Shown: positions 46,388 through 58,537 of the stretch, one piece after another
Position numbering within the stretch: the stretch's first letter is position 1
Layout of the letters: every line of letters starts with the position of its first letter
Assembly: GCA_009835735.1 (NCBI GenBank)
Contig: VXWX01000084.1
Span: 1 to 64,000, forward strand
Direction of reading: 5' to 3'
DNA length: 64,000 bases
DNA from: Acidimicrobiaceae bacterium
GTDB taxonomy: Bacteria; Actinomycetota; Acidimicrobiia; Acidimicrobiales; Aldehydirespiratoraceae
The notes under the pieces: generated by a model
Seen by the model: the letters and a program-made list of their open reading frames with translations, nothing else
The model's database searches: none
Told to the model about the DNA's origin: nothing
Position numbers and translations under genes: made by a program

Positions 46388-47084
46388 CGGAAGAGGTCGT
46401 CGGCGGGGGAGCGGACTATCTCGTCGACCACTGAGCCGGAGCGGAACCAGGACTCCTCCAGGCCTCGTACCACCGCCACGGGCACGCCCTTGGCCTTGCC
46501 CATGACCAGGTCGGCGGCGGCTGCGATCTCGTCGACCAGTGCCACTTCGGTCACCTTGAGTTCCCGGCCTAGCGCGTCGGTGCTGCCCCTCAGGTCCACC
46601 ACCGCGGCTATGCCGGCGCAGCCGATGGCGGTGTCGGTCACGCCCCGGCGCCACGGGCGGCCGAACGTGTCGGAGATCACCACCGCCACCTCGACGCCGG
46701 CAAGGGCCCGGATCCGGTCGCGGATCCGGCGGGCCGAGCGGTCGGAATCAACCGGTAGCAGGGCCGCATATCCCTCTTCGACATTGCTGAGGTCGACCCC
46801 GGCATTGGCGCACACGAAGCCCTGAGCGGTCTCCGAGATCACGAGGTCACCGCGGCGCCGCAGTACCCGCACCGACTCTGCCTCCACCAGCGGCTTGTGG
46901 CTGAGCGGGTCGGCGGGATCGACGGCCACCAGCCGACCCTCGGCCTTGGACACCACCTTCTGGGTGACCACCACGCAGTCGCGGTCCCGCAGGCTGTCAG
47001 GCCCGGCCACGGCGACTATGAGCGCGGCCAGGTCGTCACCGGGCTGCACCTCGCCGATGCCCTCGATCCCGAGGATCTCCAGCG

Positions 47085-47088
<4 letters not shown>
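46384..47088 (-). CDS. cofE: Coenzyme F420-0:L-glutamate ligase
   Basis: DCVVVTQKVVSKAEGRLV, ETAQGFVCANAGVDLSNVEEGYAALLPVDSDRSARRIRDRI, VVISDTFGRPWRRGVTDTAIGCAGI. Confidence 0.94.
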
Positions 47089-49976
<2,888 letters not shown>

Positions 49977-50069
49977 CGGCGCCTACCGGATGGTGCCTGG
50001 GCCGCGCATCACCGCGCACACTACGTGCTCGGGGCGTGCCACACTTGATCGCATGACGACGGTGACCGA

Positions 50070-50726
50070 ATGACGACGGCATCACGCCGGGAGCTGGAGG
50101 GGCTGGCGGCGCTGGTCGATCCGGCCTCGACGGCGGTGCTGACCATGGAGTTGCAGAGGGGCGTCGTGGGTCCGGACGCCATGATGAAGGCCCTCGTCGA
50201 GCGGGTGTCGGCCGCCGGGACGGTGCGCGCCGCGGCTGCGGTGTGCGACGCGGCCCGTGCTGTGGGGGCGAGGGTCGTCCACTGCGTCGTACACACCCGT
50301 TCCGACGGGGCGGGCACCGCGGTCAACTGCCGGATCCTGGGTTTGGCCGACAGGCTGCGCCGGGAGCAGGGGATCGCTCCAACCCTTGCCGGAAGCGACG
50401 GGGCGCGACTCGTGCCCCAGCTCGGCGAGGATCCCCGCGACCTGCTCGCAGTGCGCGGGCACGGCCTGACGCCCTTCACGGCCACCTCCCTCGATCAGAC
50501 CCTGCGCAACCTGGGCGTGACCACGGTGGTGGCCACCGGCGTGTCGGTGAATGTGGGGATCACCGGCCTGTGCCTCAGCGCTGTCGACCTCGGCTACCAG
50601 GTAGTGCTGGTGCGCGACGCCGTGGCCGGCGTCCCCGCGGAATACGAGGAAGCCGTAATCGAGCACAGCCTGGCGATGGTCGCCACGGTTGTGACGTCAG
50701 CCGAGCTGCTGGAGGCCTGGGCCTAG
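50070..50726 (+). CDS. Isochorismatase-family cysteine hydrolase
   Basis: AVLTMELQRGVVGPD, GHGLTPFTATSLDQTLRNLGVTTVVATGVSVNVGITGLCLSAVDLGYQVVLVRDAVAG. Confidence 0.9.
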   Translation: MTTASRRELEGLAALVDPASTAVLTMELQRGVVGPDAMMKALVERVSAAGTVRAAAAVCDAARAVGARVVHCVVHTRSDGAGTAVNCRILGLADRLRREQGIAPTLAGSDGARLVPQLGEDPRDLLAVRGHGLTPFTATSLDQTLRNLGVTTVVATGVSVNVGITGLCLSAVDLGYQVVLVRDAVAGVPAEYEEAVIEHSLAMVATVVTSAELLEAWA

Positions 50727-50757
50727 CGGCCCGTGAGCGGAGCGAACAGGAGCGGCA
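50712..50757 (+). repeat. Dispersed repeat, copy D (diverged, overlaps upstream stop codon)
   Basis: GAGGCCTGGGCCTAGCGGCCCGTGAGCGGAGCGAACAGGAGCGGCA aligns with copies A-C. Confidence 0.7.
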
Positions 50758-50820
50758 GGCCTCGAAGACAGCCACCCCGTGAGGGTGGCACCCCGTAGAA
50801 GGGGCGGCCGTTAGCCTCGG

Positions 50821-53800
50821 TTGATCGCATCTCCCGTCGACAGCGCGGCGCCCGCGGTGGGCGCGAACGGCATCGTCCAGCAGCAGCCGACGGTGCTGGC
50901 TGTCGTGGTTGCCCACGAGCCCGGCGATTGGTTCGTCGAGACACTCGAATCGCTGTCGTTGCAGGACTACGAGTCCCTGAGCACGGTCGTAGTCGACGCG
51001 GCCTCCTCCGGGATCGGCGCGCGGGTCTCGGAGGTCATTCCCGAGGCCGCCGTCGTCGACGGTGCCGGGACCAACGGGTTCTCCCAAGCGGCCAACGTTG
51101 TGCTCGATGCAGGGATCGAGGCTGACTTCCTGCTGGTGTGCCACGATGACGTGGCCTTGGCGCCCGACGCAGTCACGGTGCTGGTGGCCGAGGCGCTTAG
51201 AAGCAACGCGGGGATCGTCGGTCCCAAGCTCGTCGAATGGGACCGACCCGAGATCATCCAGCACGCCGGCTACGACGTCGACCGCTTCGGCGTGCCCGCG
51301 GAGCGGGTTGGCGCGGACGAACTCGATCAGGAGCAGCAGGACGGTGTGAGCGACGTGTTCGCACTTCCCTCGGCGGTGCTGCTGGTCCGCCGCGAGTTGT
51401 TCGTGCGCCTGGGAGGGTTCGACGGGGGCATGACCTTCCGGGGCGAGGACGTAGATCTGTGCTGGCGGGCCCAGATGGCTGGGGCGCGGGTGATGTTCGT
51501 CGGAGGCGCGGTGGCCCGCCACCGGGAAGGGCTCGTGTCCCGCACGGGCGTCGACGACACGAGGCTCACCGAGACCCGTCACGCGCTGCGGGCGATGCTG
51601 GTCAACCACGGCCGCATCTCTCTCACCGTGTTCTTGCCGGTTGCCTTGATGATGGCGGTCTTCGAGGTCTTGCTGGCCACCTTCACGGCCCGGCTCGGCC
51701 GGGTGCGAGACGTGATCTCGGCGTGGGTCTGGAACATCTCCCGACTCGACATCGTGTCGCAGCGTCGCCAGGCCAACGCCCTGGTTCGCCGGGTGCGCCA
51801 AGCCGACGTGACCGCGCTTCAGTACTTCGGGAGCGTCCGCCTTCTGTCCTTCCTGAGAAGGCAATCCGGCGCGGAGTCGTCCGGGCTGCTCAGCGCTGCC
51901 GGCAGGGGAGTCTTCGGAGGACTGCGGACCGGCACCAACCGGCTGGCGTGGATCGCGTGGATCGTTGTCCTTGCAGTCGTGCTGTTCGGATCGCGCCGGC
52001 TCCTGTCCTCAGGCGTCCCCGCGGTCGGGGACTTCGCCGCATTCGGGGAAGACGCCTCCGACATGCTCAGGTCGTGGTGGGGTGGGTGGAGTGAACGCAA
52101 TGCCGGCGCGCCGTCCTCGAACCTGGGGATTCTCATGTACCTCGGCGTGCTCGGCTGGGTCCTCGGCAGCATGGCCCTTGTTCGCACCCTGTCCGTCATC
52201 GCGCTGATCGTTGTCGGCTTGGTCGGGTCCTACCGCCTGATGTCCGCAACCGGCTCACGCCGGGCGCAGGCGAGCACGCTGTTCGCCTACCTTCTGGTTC
52301 CCCTCGCGCCGGCGTCGGTGGCGAGTGGGTCGTTGTCCGGTCTTGTCGGCTACGCGGCCGCTCCATGGATGCTGCGGGAGTTGCTGCGGGCCTCGCGAGC
52401 CGCGCCGTTCCGTCAGGGGCCCCAGGGATTCCGGAGCCGCGTCGAGGTGTACGTGTCGCTGGGAGTGGCTGCAGGCGCCGCCGCGCTGATCGTCCCGGCC
52501 GCAGCGGGACTCGTGGTGCTGCTGGCGGCCGGCCTGGTGGCGGGCAGCCTTCTCGCGGGCCGACCCGAAGGTGTCCCCCGCCTGGTGGTCGCCACCGCGC
52601 TGGCCGTTCCGGTGGCTGCCTTCCTGGCCTTCCCGACCGTGGTGGACCTGCTGGCCTCAGGGCCGGACTGGGGATTCTTGGCCGACGGGCGCGACGGGTC
52701 TGCCGGCGTGGTCTCGTTCGTCGAGATCCTGAGCTTCGAGGTCGGGGCGAGCGATCCCGGATGGATCGTCTGGCTGTTCGCGCTTCCGATGGCTGTGCCG
52801 CTGCTGCTCGGGAGGGGGTGGCGCTTGGAGCAGTCTGTGCGCCTCTGGATGGTGGCCATTGTCGCCTGGGCCGTCGCCCTCGCCGCGCAGCGGGGAGTGC
52901 TGCCGGTCGGGCTTCCCGATCTGCATCTCCTGCTGGCCCCGGCCGCGGTGGCGGTAGCCGGGCTGTGCGGCATGGCCGTGCTGTCCATCGAGCACGACCT
53001 GCGCTTCAGCCACTTCGGCTGGCGGCAGGCCCTCGTGCCGGTGACGGTGGCTGCGTCGCTGCTGCTGGCGGTGGGCAGCATCGGCTCGCTGGAGGACGGG
53101 CGATGGCGCCTGGTCGCCAGCGATCACCACTCGGCTCTGCGCTTCGAGCCCCCAGTCCTGGAGGGGGCCTACCGCGTGCTGTGGATCGGTGCACCCGAGT
53201 TTCTGGCCGTCGAAGGGCACAGCCTGGCTCCGGGCGTCGCCTGGGCGGCCACCGTCGGCGACTCCGTGACACTCCTCGATCGCGCCATCCCGCTTGATCG
53301 GGGTCGGGCCGATCTCTTCTCGGTGGTGATCGAAGAGATCGAACAGGGGCGCACGGCGCGGGGCGGGCGCCTCCTGGCCGGCCTGGGCGTGCGCTACGTG
53401 GTGCTGCTGCACCGGCTTGCGCCGGCGCCGTTCGTCTCCGAGGACGACTCCCGGCCGGTGCCTCCCGACCTGATCGCCGCGATGCGTGATCAGCTCGATC
53501 TCGAGTTGGTGGAAGCCACCAACAGCGCGGTCGACATGTTCGTGAACACGGCGTGGGTGCCGATGCGGGCCCTCTACGCGCCGGGATTCGACGAGGACAT
53601 ACAGGACTTCACGGATCTCGAGGTCCGCCCGTTGACCACCGGCTCGCCGATGTTCTCGGGCGACGGCCCGCCCTGGACCGCAAGGATTCCCGACAGCGCC
53701 GAGATCCTCATCAGCCACACCCCGCGACCGGGCTGGGAGTTGACGGTGGACGGTGAGCCCGCGCCCCGGCGGGAGGCGCTGTCGTGGGCGAGGGCGTATC

Positions 53801-53934
53801 AGCCGGCGGGGGCGGGGGAGGTGCAGCTCTCCTACTCGGCACCGTGGTGGCGTCACGGCGGTCAGCTGGTCGGCGCGGCCGCGCCCGTCGTGCTGGTGCT
53901 GGTGTGGCTGCGGCGGCGGATGGACCGGTCCTGA
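50821..53934 (+). CDS. GT2 glycosyltransferase fused to a large multi-pass membrane/extracytoplasmic region
   Basis: 1037 aa. N-terminal VLAVVVAHEPGDWFVETLESLSLQDYESL...GGFDGGMTFRGEDVDLCWRAQMAGARVMFV, followed by ~12 hydrophobic stretches and a C-terminal soluble domain. Confidence 0.88.
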   Translation: MIASPVDSAAPAVGANGIVQQQPTVLAVVVAHEPGDWFVETLESLSLQDYESLSTVVVDAASSGIGARVSEVIPEAAVVDGAGTNGFSQAANVVLDAGIEADFLLVCHDDVALAPDAVTVLVAEALRSNAGIVGPKLVEWDRPEIIQHAGYDVDRFGVPAERVGADELDQEQQDGVSDVFALPSAVLLVRRELFVRLGGFDGGMTFRGEDVDLCWRAQMAGARVMFVGGAVARHREGLVSRTGVDDTRLTETRHALRAMLVNHGRISLTVFLPVALMMAVFEVLLATFTARLGRVRDVISAWVWNISRLDIVSQRRQANALVRRVRQADVTALQYFGSVRLLSFLRRQSGAESSGLLSAAGRGVFGGLRTGTNRLAWIAWIVVLAVVLFGSRRLLSSGVPAVGDFAAFGEDASDMLRSWWGGWSERNAGAPSSNLGILMYLGVLGWVLGSMALVRTLSVIALIVVGLVGSYRLMSATGSRRAQASTLFAYLLVPLAPASVASGSLSGLVGYAAAPWMLRELLRASRAAPFRQGPQGFRSRVEVYVSLGVAAGAAALIVPAAAGLVVLLAAGLVAGSLLAGRPEGVPRLVVATALAVPVAAFLAFPTVVDLLASGPDWGFLADGRDGSAGVVSFVEILSFEVGASDPGWIVWLFALPMAVPLLLGRGWRLEQSVRLWMVAIVAWAVALAAQRGVLPVGLPDLHLLLAPAAVAVAGLCGMAVLSIEHDLRFSHFGWRQALVPVTVAASLLLAVGSIGSLEDGRWRLVASDHHSALRFEPPVLEGAYRVLWIGAPEFLAVEGHSLAPGVAWAATVGDSVTLLDRAIPLDRGRADLFSVVIEEIEQGRTARGGRLLAGLGVRYVVLLHRLAPAPFVSEDDSRPVPPDLIAAMRDQLDLELVEATNSAVDMFVNTAWVPMRALYAPGFDEDIQDFTDLEVRPLTTGSPMFSGDGPPWTARIPDSAEILISHTPRPGWELTVDGEPAPRREALSWARAYQPAGAGEVQLSYSAPWWRHGGQLVGAAAPVVLVLVWLRRRMDRS

Positions 53935-55424
53935 TGCGCTCGATGCGAGTCCTGGCCATCCTCGCGATAGGCGGCCTGTTGCTGGCCGGCGTACTGGTCG
54001 ACATCGGTGATCGCGCCGTGTCAAGCCGGGCTGATCAGTACGAATCGGCCCTCGTTGCGCCGACAGGCGTCGTCAACACATGGTTCTGTCCGGGCGGCAG
54101 CCGTCTCGAGGGCATCGCGGAGCTGACGGTCCAGATGGTGAACCGATCCGATGAGCCGCGAACTGTCACCGTGTCGGTGCTGCCAGGCGGGTCCGCACCG
54201 CAGGACCTGTCGACCCTTGAGATGAACATCGAAGCCCGCGGCCGGGTGCTTCTCCAGCCGTCCGAGGCAGTGCCCGACGCCGAATGGGTGGGAGTGATGG
54301 TCGAGACGACGGGGGCCGACGTGGTCGTGGAACAGCTCCTCACGGCCGCCCAGGGAGTGGGCCGCTCACTTTGCCTCACCCGAACGGCCGAGAGCTGGAT
54401 CGTCTCCAACGGCGCGACCCGCTCGGCGGTGGAGAAAGAGCGCTTCGTCGTGATGCTGCTCAACCCGTTCCCAGACGTCGCGGTGGTCGACATCGAACTG
54501 GTGGCCGATGTGGGCCGGGACTCGATTGACGGGCTTGTCGTGCCCGCCCAGCGGGTCGCGGCGGTGGACATCACATCCGAAGTGACCGTGGCGTCCACTG
54601 TCGCAGCCTTCATCGACGTCGTGTCCGGCCGGGTGGCGGCGTCGTGGATACAGATCGCAGACGGCCTCATCGCCGGCCGCGGTATCCGGACCGCGCCGGC
54701 AGTTCCCGGTGCGGCGGATCTCTGGCACCTTCCGGTTGCCGCAGTCGGGCCTGACCGCCGTGATGTCGTCGCGGTGTCCAACCCGTCGTCCACCGACACC
54801 GCCGAGGTCGACGTAGAGATCCTTCCCGAGGATCCGCAACTCGACGTAGGTCCCATCGAGATCACGGTCCGGCCGGGCCGGACCGCTCTCATCGATCTGT
54901 CGCGGCAGGGGCGGCTGGAAGGCATCGGCCACTTCAGCCTGGCCGTTCGCTCCCTGACGCCGGTGCCGGTGGCGGCGTCGATCACCAGTGTCACGTCTGC
55001 CTTTGCTGATTCCGATAGTCCGGCCGACACCGACGGGGCCGGCGCTGCCGTGGCCGGATCAACGGCGACGATCGGCGCCGATGGGGTTGCTCGTCGCTGG
55101 TTGGTGCCCGCTGAGGTGCGCGACGCCGACGGCGCCGCCGGGCTGGGCACGGACACGGGGTCGCTGGTGATCGTCAACCCGTCGGCTGCGGGAATCGCGC
55201 AGGCCGACGTCAGCGTCGACGGCAGCCTGGTCCGCTCCATCGAGATCGGGCCTCTCCGCAGCCTGAGGCTACCCCTGTCCGGGCTCGGCTCGGGCAATTT
55301 CGTGGTGGAGGTCGACTCGTCGGCGCCGGTGGTCGTCGGCCGCGAGGTCGTCGGGCTCACCTCCCGGTCGGCATCGCTGGGGGTGGTCGTGGACCAACCG
55401 GTACCGATCGCCGGGATTCGCTGA
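53934..55424 (+). CDS. DUF5719-like secreted/anchored protein
   Basis: Signal/TM segment then WFCPGG...VQMVNRSDEPRTVTVSVLPGG; TGATG coupling to the GT2-membrane gene. Family assignment is from pattern and context. Confidence 0.65.
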   Translation: MRSMRVLAILAIGGLLLAGVLVDIGDRAVSSRADQYESALVAPTGVVNTWFCPGGSRLEGIAELTVQMVNRSDEPRTVTVSVLPGGSAPQDLSTLEMNIEARGRVLLQPSEAVPDAEWVGVMVETTGADVVVEQLLTAAQGVGRSLCLTRTAESWIVSNGATRSAVEKERFVVMLLNPFPDVAVVDIELVADVGRDSIDGLVVPAQRVAAVDITSEVTVASTVAAFIDVVSGRVAASWIQIADGLIAGRGIRTAPAVPGAADLWHLPVAAVGPDRRDVVAVSNPSSTDTAEVDVEILPEDPQLDVGPIEITVRPGRTALIDLSRQGRLEGIGHFSLAVRSLTPVPVAASITSVTSAFADSDSPADTDGAGAAVAGSTATIGADGVARRWLVPAEVRDADGAAGLGTDTGSLVIVNPSAAGIAQADVSVDGSLVRSIEIGPLRSLRLPLSGLGSGNFVVEVDSSAPVVVGREVVGLTSRSASLGVVVDQPVPIAGIR

Positions 55425-55444
55425 CTCCCGCTGAGTGTCGTTGA

Positions 55445-57448
55445 TCAGGCGGCGGGGGTGGGCACGTCGGCCTGAGCGCCCGAGCCGTTGCCGGCCGCCG
55501 GTGGGGGATCGGCGTCGGGCTCCGCGCCGGTGCTGGGCGCGCTCTCGGTGGCGTCGCCCGACGGAGAGCCGCCGCGAGACACGGCAATGAGGCGCTCTAC
55601 TTCTTCACCGCTGATGGTCTCATGCTCGAGCAAGGCCCGGGCCACTAGGTCGAGCCCGTGGCGGTACTCGGTGAGGGTCTGGCGGCACCGGTCCTGCTGT
55701 TCCCGCAGGATGCGTTCGGTTTCCTCGTCGATCACCCGGGCCGTCTCGTCGCTGTAGTCGCGGGTCTGCACTAGATCCTCGCCCAGGAACACCTGGTTCT
55801 GCGATCCCCAGGCCATGGGGCCGATCTCTCTGGACATGCCCCATTCGCGGACCATGGATCGGGCCAGCGCAGTTGCCCGCATCAGGTCGTCGGCTGCTCC
55901 CGTGCTGCTGATACCGAACACGAGCTCCTCTGCGATGCGGCCACCGAACATCACTACGAGACGGTCCAGGATGTAGTCGGCCCGGTAGATGTGGCGATCC
56001 TCCTCAGGCAGCTGCATGGTGACCCCCAGCGCCATTCCGCTGGGGATGATCGTCACCTTGTGGAGCGGGTCGGCCGTCGGGAGCACGGCCGCGCACACGG
56101 CGTGGCCCGCCTCGTGATAGGCGATGGCCTCCTTCTCGTCGTCGGTGAGGGCCAGCGATTCGCGCTTCTGGCCCATGATCACCCGGTCCCGGGCCAGCTC
56201 CACATGCCGGGCTGCGATCTCCTCGTAGCCCTCGCGCACTGCGTACAGAGCCGCCTCGTTGATCAGGTTGGCCAGATCGGCGCCGCTCATGCCCGGCGTG
56301 CCCCGGGCCACCACGTTCAGGTCGAGGTCCTCCGCTGTGCGCTTGCCCTTTATATGGACCTCGAGGATCGCGAACCGGTCCGACAGCTCCGGCAGCGGCA
56401 CGACTACTTGGCGGTCGAAGCGTCCAGGACGCAGCAGCGCGGGGTCGAGGATGTCTGGCCGGTTGGTCGCGGCCATCATGACGATGCCCTCGGAGCCCTC
56501 GAAACCGTCCATCTCCGAGAGCATCTGGTTGAGGGTCTGCTCGCGCTCGTCGTGGCCTCCGCCGAGGCCCGCGCCGCGCTTGCGGCCGATCGAGTCGACC
56601 TCGTCGATGAAGATGATCGCCTTGCCCATCTTCCGGGCCGACTGGAACAGGTCGCGGACCCGGCTGGCCCCCACCCCCACGAACATCTCCATGAAGTCCG
56701 ATCCCGTCACCGAGAGGAACGGAACGCCGGCCTCGCCCGCCACTGCCTTGGCGATCAGGGTCTTCCCCGTGCCCGGCGGGCCCACCAGCAGCACGCCCTT
56801 GGGCACCCGGGCGCCTATCTCCGCGAAGCGCTCCGGCGTCTTGAGGAAGTCGACGATCTCGGTGATCTCCTGCTTGACGCCCTCGTAGCCGGCCACATCG
56901 TCGAAGGTCGTGCCGGGTCGCTCGGTGGTGTAGGTCTTGGCGCGGCTCCGCCCTATCGACATGATGCTGCCCATCTGTCCCTGCGCCCGGCGCTGCATCC
57001 ACCAGAAGAACAGGATGAGCAGGCCGATGGGCAGCAGCAGTGGAATAATTGACAGGAAGAAGTTGGTCTGGGGAGTCTCGTAGCGGAACTCCGGGACATG
57101 CTCGTTGATCAGCGCAGTGTCGGCATCGGGCAGCGGCAGCGGTCCGTTGGATGAGTACTCGGTGCCGTCGACGGCCGTCGCCTTGATGCTCCCGCTGTTG
57201 TTGTTGTAGGTGCCCTGGACGATGCTGCCGTCGGTGACCCGATCCAGGAAGTCCGGATAGGAGATCCCGTCCCCGGAGTCATCAGGGAGCATGGTGGTGG
57301 CCATGAAGACGGCGACGACGGCGCCGATCATCAGCCAAACCACCAGGCGCGAGCGACGTTGCGACTCCGGCGACGGCCGCAACGGCGACCGAGACCCCTT
57401 GCCGTCCTGCATGGGCGGGGGAGGAGGCGGCGGCGTGCTGTCTGCCAC
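55445..57448 (-). CDS. ftsH: ATP-dependent zinc metalloprotease FtsH
   Basis: [60 protein letters not shown]. Confidence 0.97.
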   Translation of the reverse strand: MADSTPPPPPPPMQDGKGSRSPLRPSPESQRRSRLVVWLMIGAVVAVFMATTMLPDDSGDGISYPDFLDRVTDGSIVQGTYNNNSGSIKATAVDGTEYSSNGPLPLPDADTALINEHVPEFRYETPQTNFFLSIIPLLLPIGLLILFFWWMQRRAQGQMGSIMSIGRSRAKTYTTERPGTTFDDVAGYEGVKQEITEIVDFLKTPERFAEIGARVPKGVLLVGPPGTGKTLIAKAVAGEAGVPFLSVTGSDFMEMFVGVGASRVRDLFQSARKMGKAIIFIDEVDSIGRKRGAGLGGGHDEREQTLNQMLSEMDGFEGSEGIVMMAATNRPDILDPALLRPGRFDRQVVVPLPELSDRFAILEVHIKGKRTAEDLDLNVVARGTPGMSGADLANLINEAALYAVREGYEEIAARHVELARDRVIMGQKRESLALTDDEKEAIAYHEAGHAVCAAVLPTADPLHKVTIIPSGMALGVTMQLPEEDRHIYRADYILDRLVVMFGGRIAEELVFGISSTGAADDLMRATALARSMVREWGMSREIGPMAWGSQNQVFLGEDLVQTRDYSDETARVIDEETERILREQQDRCRQTLTEYRHGLDLVARALLEHETISGEEVERLIAVSRGGSPSGDATESAPSTGAEPDADPPPAAGNGSGAQADVPTPAA

Positions 57449-57466
57449 GACGCTCAGGCTACCTGC

Positions 57467-57594
57467 CTATTGGCTGGGGTGAGTAAGGAGTGTCGGGTCG
57501 CAGAACGGCCGGCCGTGACGGTCGAGCATGAACTCGTCGAGGGCCGCCCGGTGGTTCGGGCCTCCCTGCCACCAGTCCGGGTCCGGAAATATCT
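57467..57594 (-). pseudogene. Displaced 3' end (39 codons + stop) of the membrane-protein gene split by the IS
   Basis: Minus frame reads QIF|PDPDWWQGGPNHRAALDEFMLDRHGRPFCDPTLLTHPSQ*; matches the C-terminus of the intact paralogue at 61297-62958. Confidence 0.88.
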
Positions 57595-57629
57595 GGGGAC
57601 TATGTAGTGACCTTGAACTTCCTGCAAAT

Positions 57630-57642
57630 CGGACTTAGTCCG
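57630..57642 (-). terminator. Short palindrome directly after the 82-aa ORF stop
   Basis: CGGACTTAGTCCG at 57630-57642, abutting the stop codon at 57643-57645. Confidence 0.4.
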
Positions 57643-57891
57643 TCAAAACGCCTGTGGTAGCAGTGACAGGTTCATGAAGTCCGCTACAAAATCGAGAATG
57701 AACAGCCAGCACATGATCCACACCGCAATCCGGATGGATCGTAGGTAGAAGTTTCTTTCCTGGGCGAGGCTCAGAGGTTTGGTGGGTTCCTCGCCCTCTT
57801 TGTAACGCTGGTAGGTGGCGTGTGACCGATCGAGCCTTTCGGCGCGCCTGTCCTGACGTAACCCCCACCACACGCGGAAGTTGGGCATCAT
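57643..57891 (-). CDS. 82-aa membrane passenger protein of the IS
   Basis: SD-like GAGGGGAG then ACC ATGATG; hydrophobic segment IRIAVWIMCWLFILDFVADFM. Confidence 0.65.
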   Translation of the reverse strand: MMPNFRVWWGLRQDRRAERLDRSHATYQRYKEGEEPTKPLSLAQERNFYLRSIRIAVWIMCWLFILDFVADFMNLSLLPQAF

Positions 57892-57894
57892 GGT

Positions 57895-58030
57895 GGCTCC
57901 CCTCGGAACGGGCTAGGTGTCGATACCGTTCCAACACGTGCGCAATCCGACCCGAGGGGAGCCATGACGGCACCCAGCTCGTTTGAGTCGGATTGCTGAT
58001 CGGGCTACGGCTAGCCCTGTTGGAACGGTA
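57895..58030 (-). promoter_or_regulatory. Interlocking inverted repeats in the 5' leader of the 82-aa ORF (pseudoknot/attenuator candidate)
   Basis: 57895-57906/57952-57963 (12/12), 57942-57951/57987-57996 (10/10), 57924-57936/58018-58030 (13/13), hairpin 58002-58017. Confidence 0.65.
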
Positions 58031-58137
58031 CGTCTATGGTACCACAGTGCCCGTGGGGCGGTTCAACCGTCGTTGCTTCTCCGGCCCTCCCGGAATGGGT
58101 GGGCGATGGTTGGCCGCCTCCGGGCTACCAGAAACGA

Positions 58138-58312
58138 CGTAGGTGAGGCCAGCCCATCTGCGCGTCACACCGTCGCGTCAGGAAACGGCAGTGCCTGGGC
58201 CAGCCCCACCTACGATATTGTGCGGGTGGGGTTAGGCGCCCCTTCAGGTTCCCCTACCCCTCCGGATACGTCCGGCCGGTAAACCTGAAGTACTGGCGAC
58301 CTAGCCCCACCC
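58138..58312. other. Long stem-loop region inside the IS (candidate structured RNA)
   Basis: 58138-58155/58197-58214 (18-bp imperfect), CTTCAGGTT/AACCTGAAG nested in GGGTGGGGTTAGGCGCC/GGCGACCTAGCCCCACCC, inner CCGGATACGTCCGG. Confidence 0.6.
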
Positions 58313-58317
58313 ACGAT

Positions 58318-58494
58318 CTAATCGAGGTTGGGGTCCTCGTTGATGGCCTCCTCAAGGAGGTCATCCAGCTCGCACCGCTCAGCGGTGAGAAGCCCCCTAG
58401 CTAGCTCCTCGATCCTGCTCTGCGAGACAGGTATCAGGACCGGTATCAGATCGCCTTCGGGTTCCTTCGTGGTATCGGTTTTGGGATCTCCCAT
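58318..58494 (-). CDS. 58-aa acidic passenger ORF, below the length cut-off of the supplied track
   Basis: MGDPKTDTTKEPEGDLIPVLIPVSQSRIEELARGLLTAERCELDDLLEEAINEDPNLD*. Confidence 0.55.
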   Translation of the reverse strand: MGDPKTDTTKEPEGDLIPVLIPVSQSRIEELARGLLTAERCELDDLLEEAINEDPNLD

Positions 58495-58537
58495 ACTCCA
58501 GGGTACACCAGACGGGTATGAGATCCAAACGGACTGT

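Noticed and set aside
50761-50810. CACCCCGTGAGGGTGGCACCCCGTAGAAGGGGCGG as a possible riboswitch
   Set aside because: Short GC-rich hairpins without a recognisable aptamer; may be only a terminator-like sequence after the cysteine hydrolase gene.
57983-58282. 99-aa plus-strand ORF inside the IS
   Set aside because: Antisense to the element's genes, spans the inverted-repeat blocks, and has no RBS or recognisable composition.
58222-58312. Possible integron attC-like site (GTTAGGC next to a long palindrome)
   Set aside because: No paired RYYYAAC/GTTRRRY core at opposite ends, no integrase or cassette array, and the segment lies inside an IS with its own defined ends.
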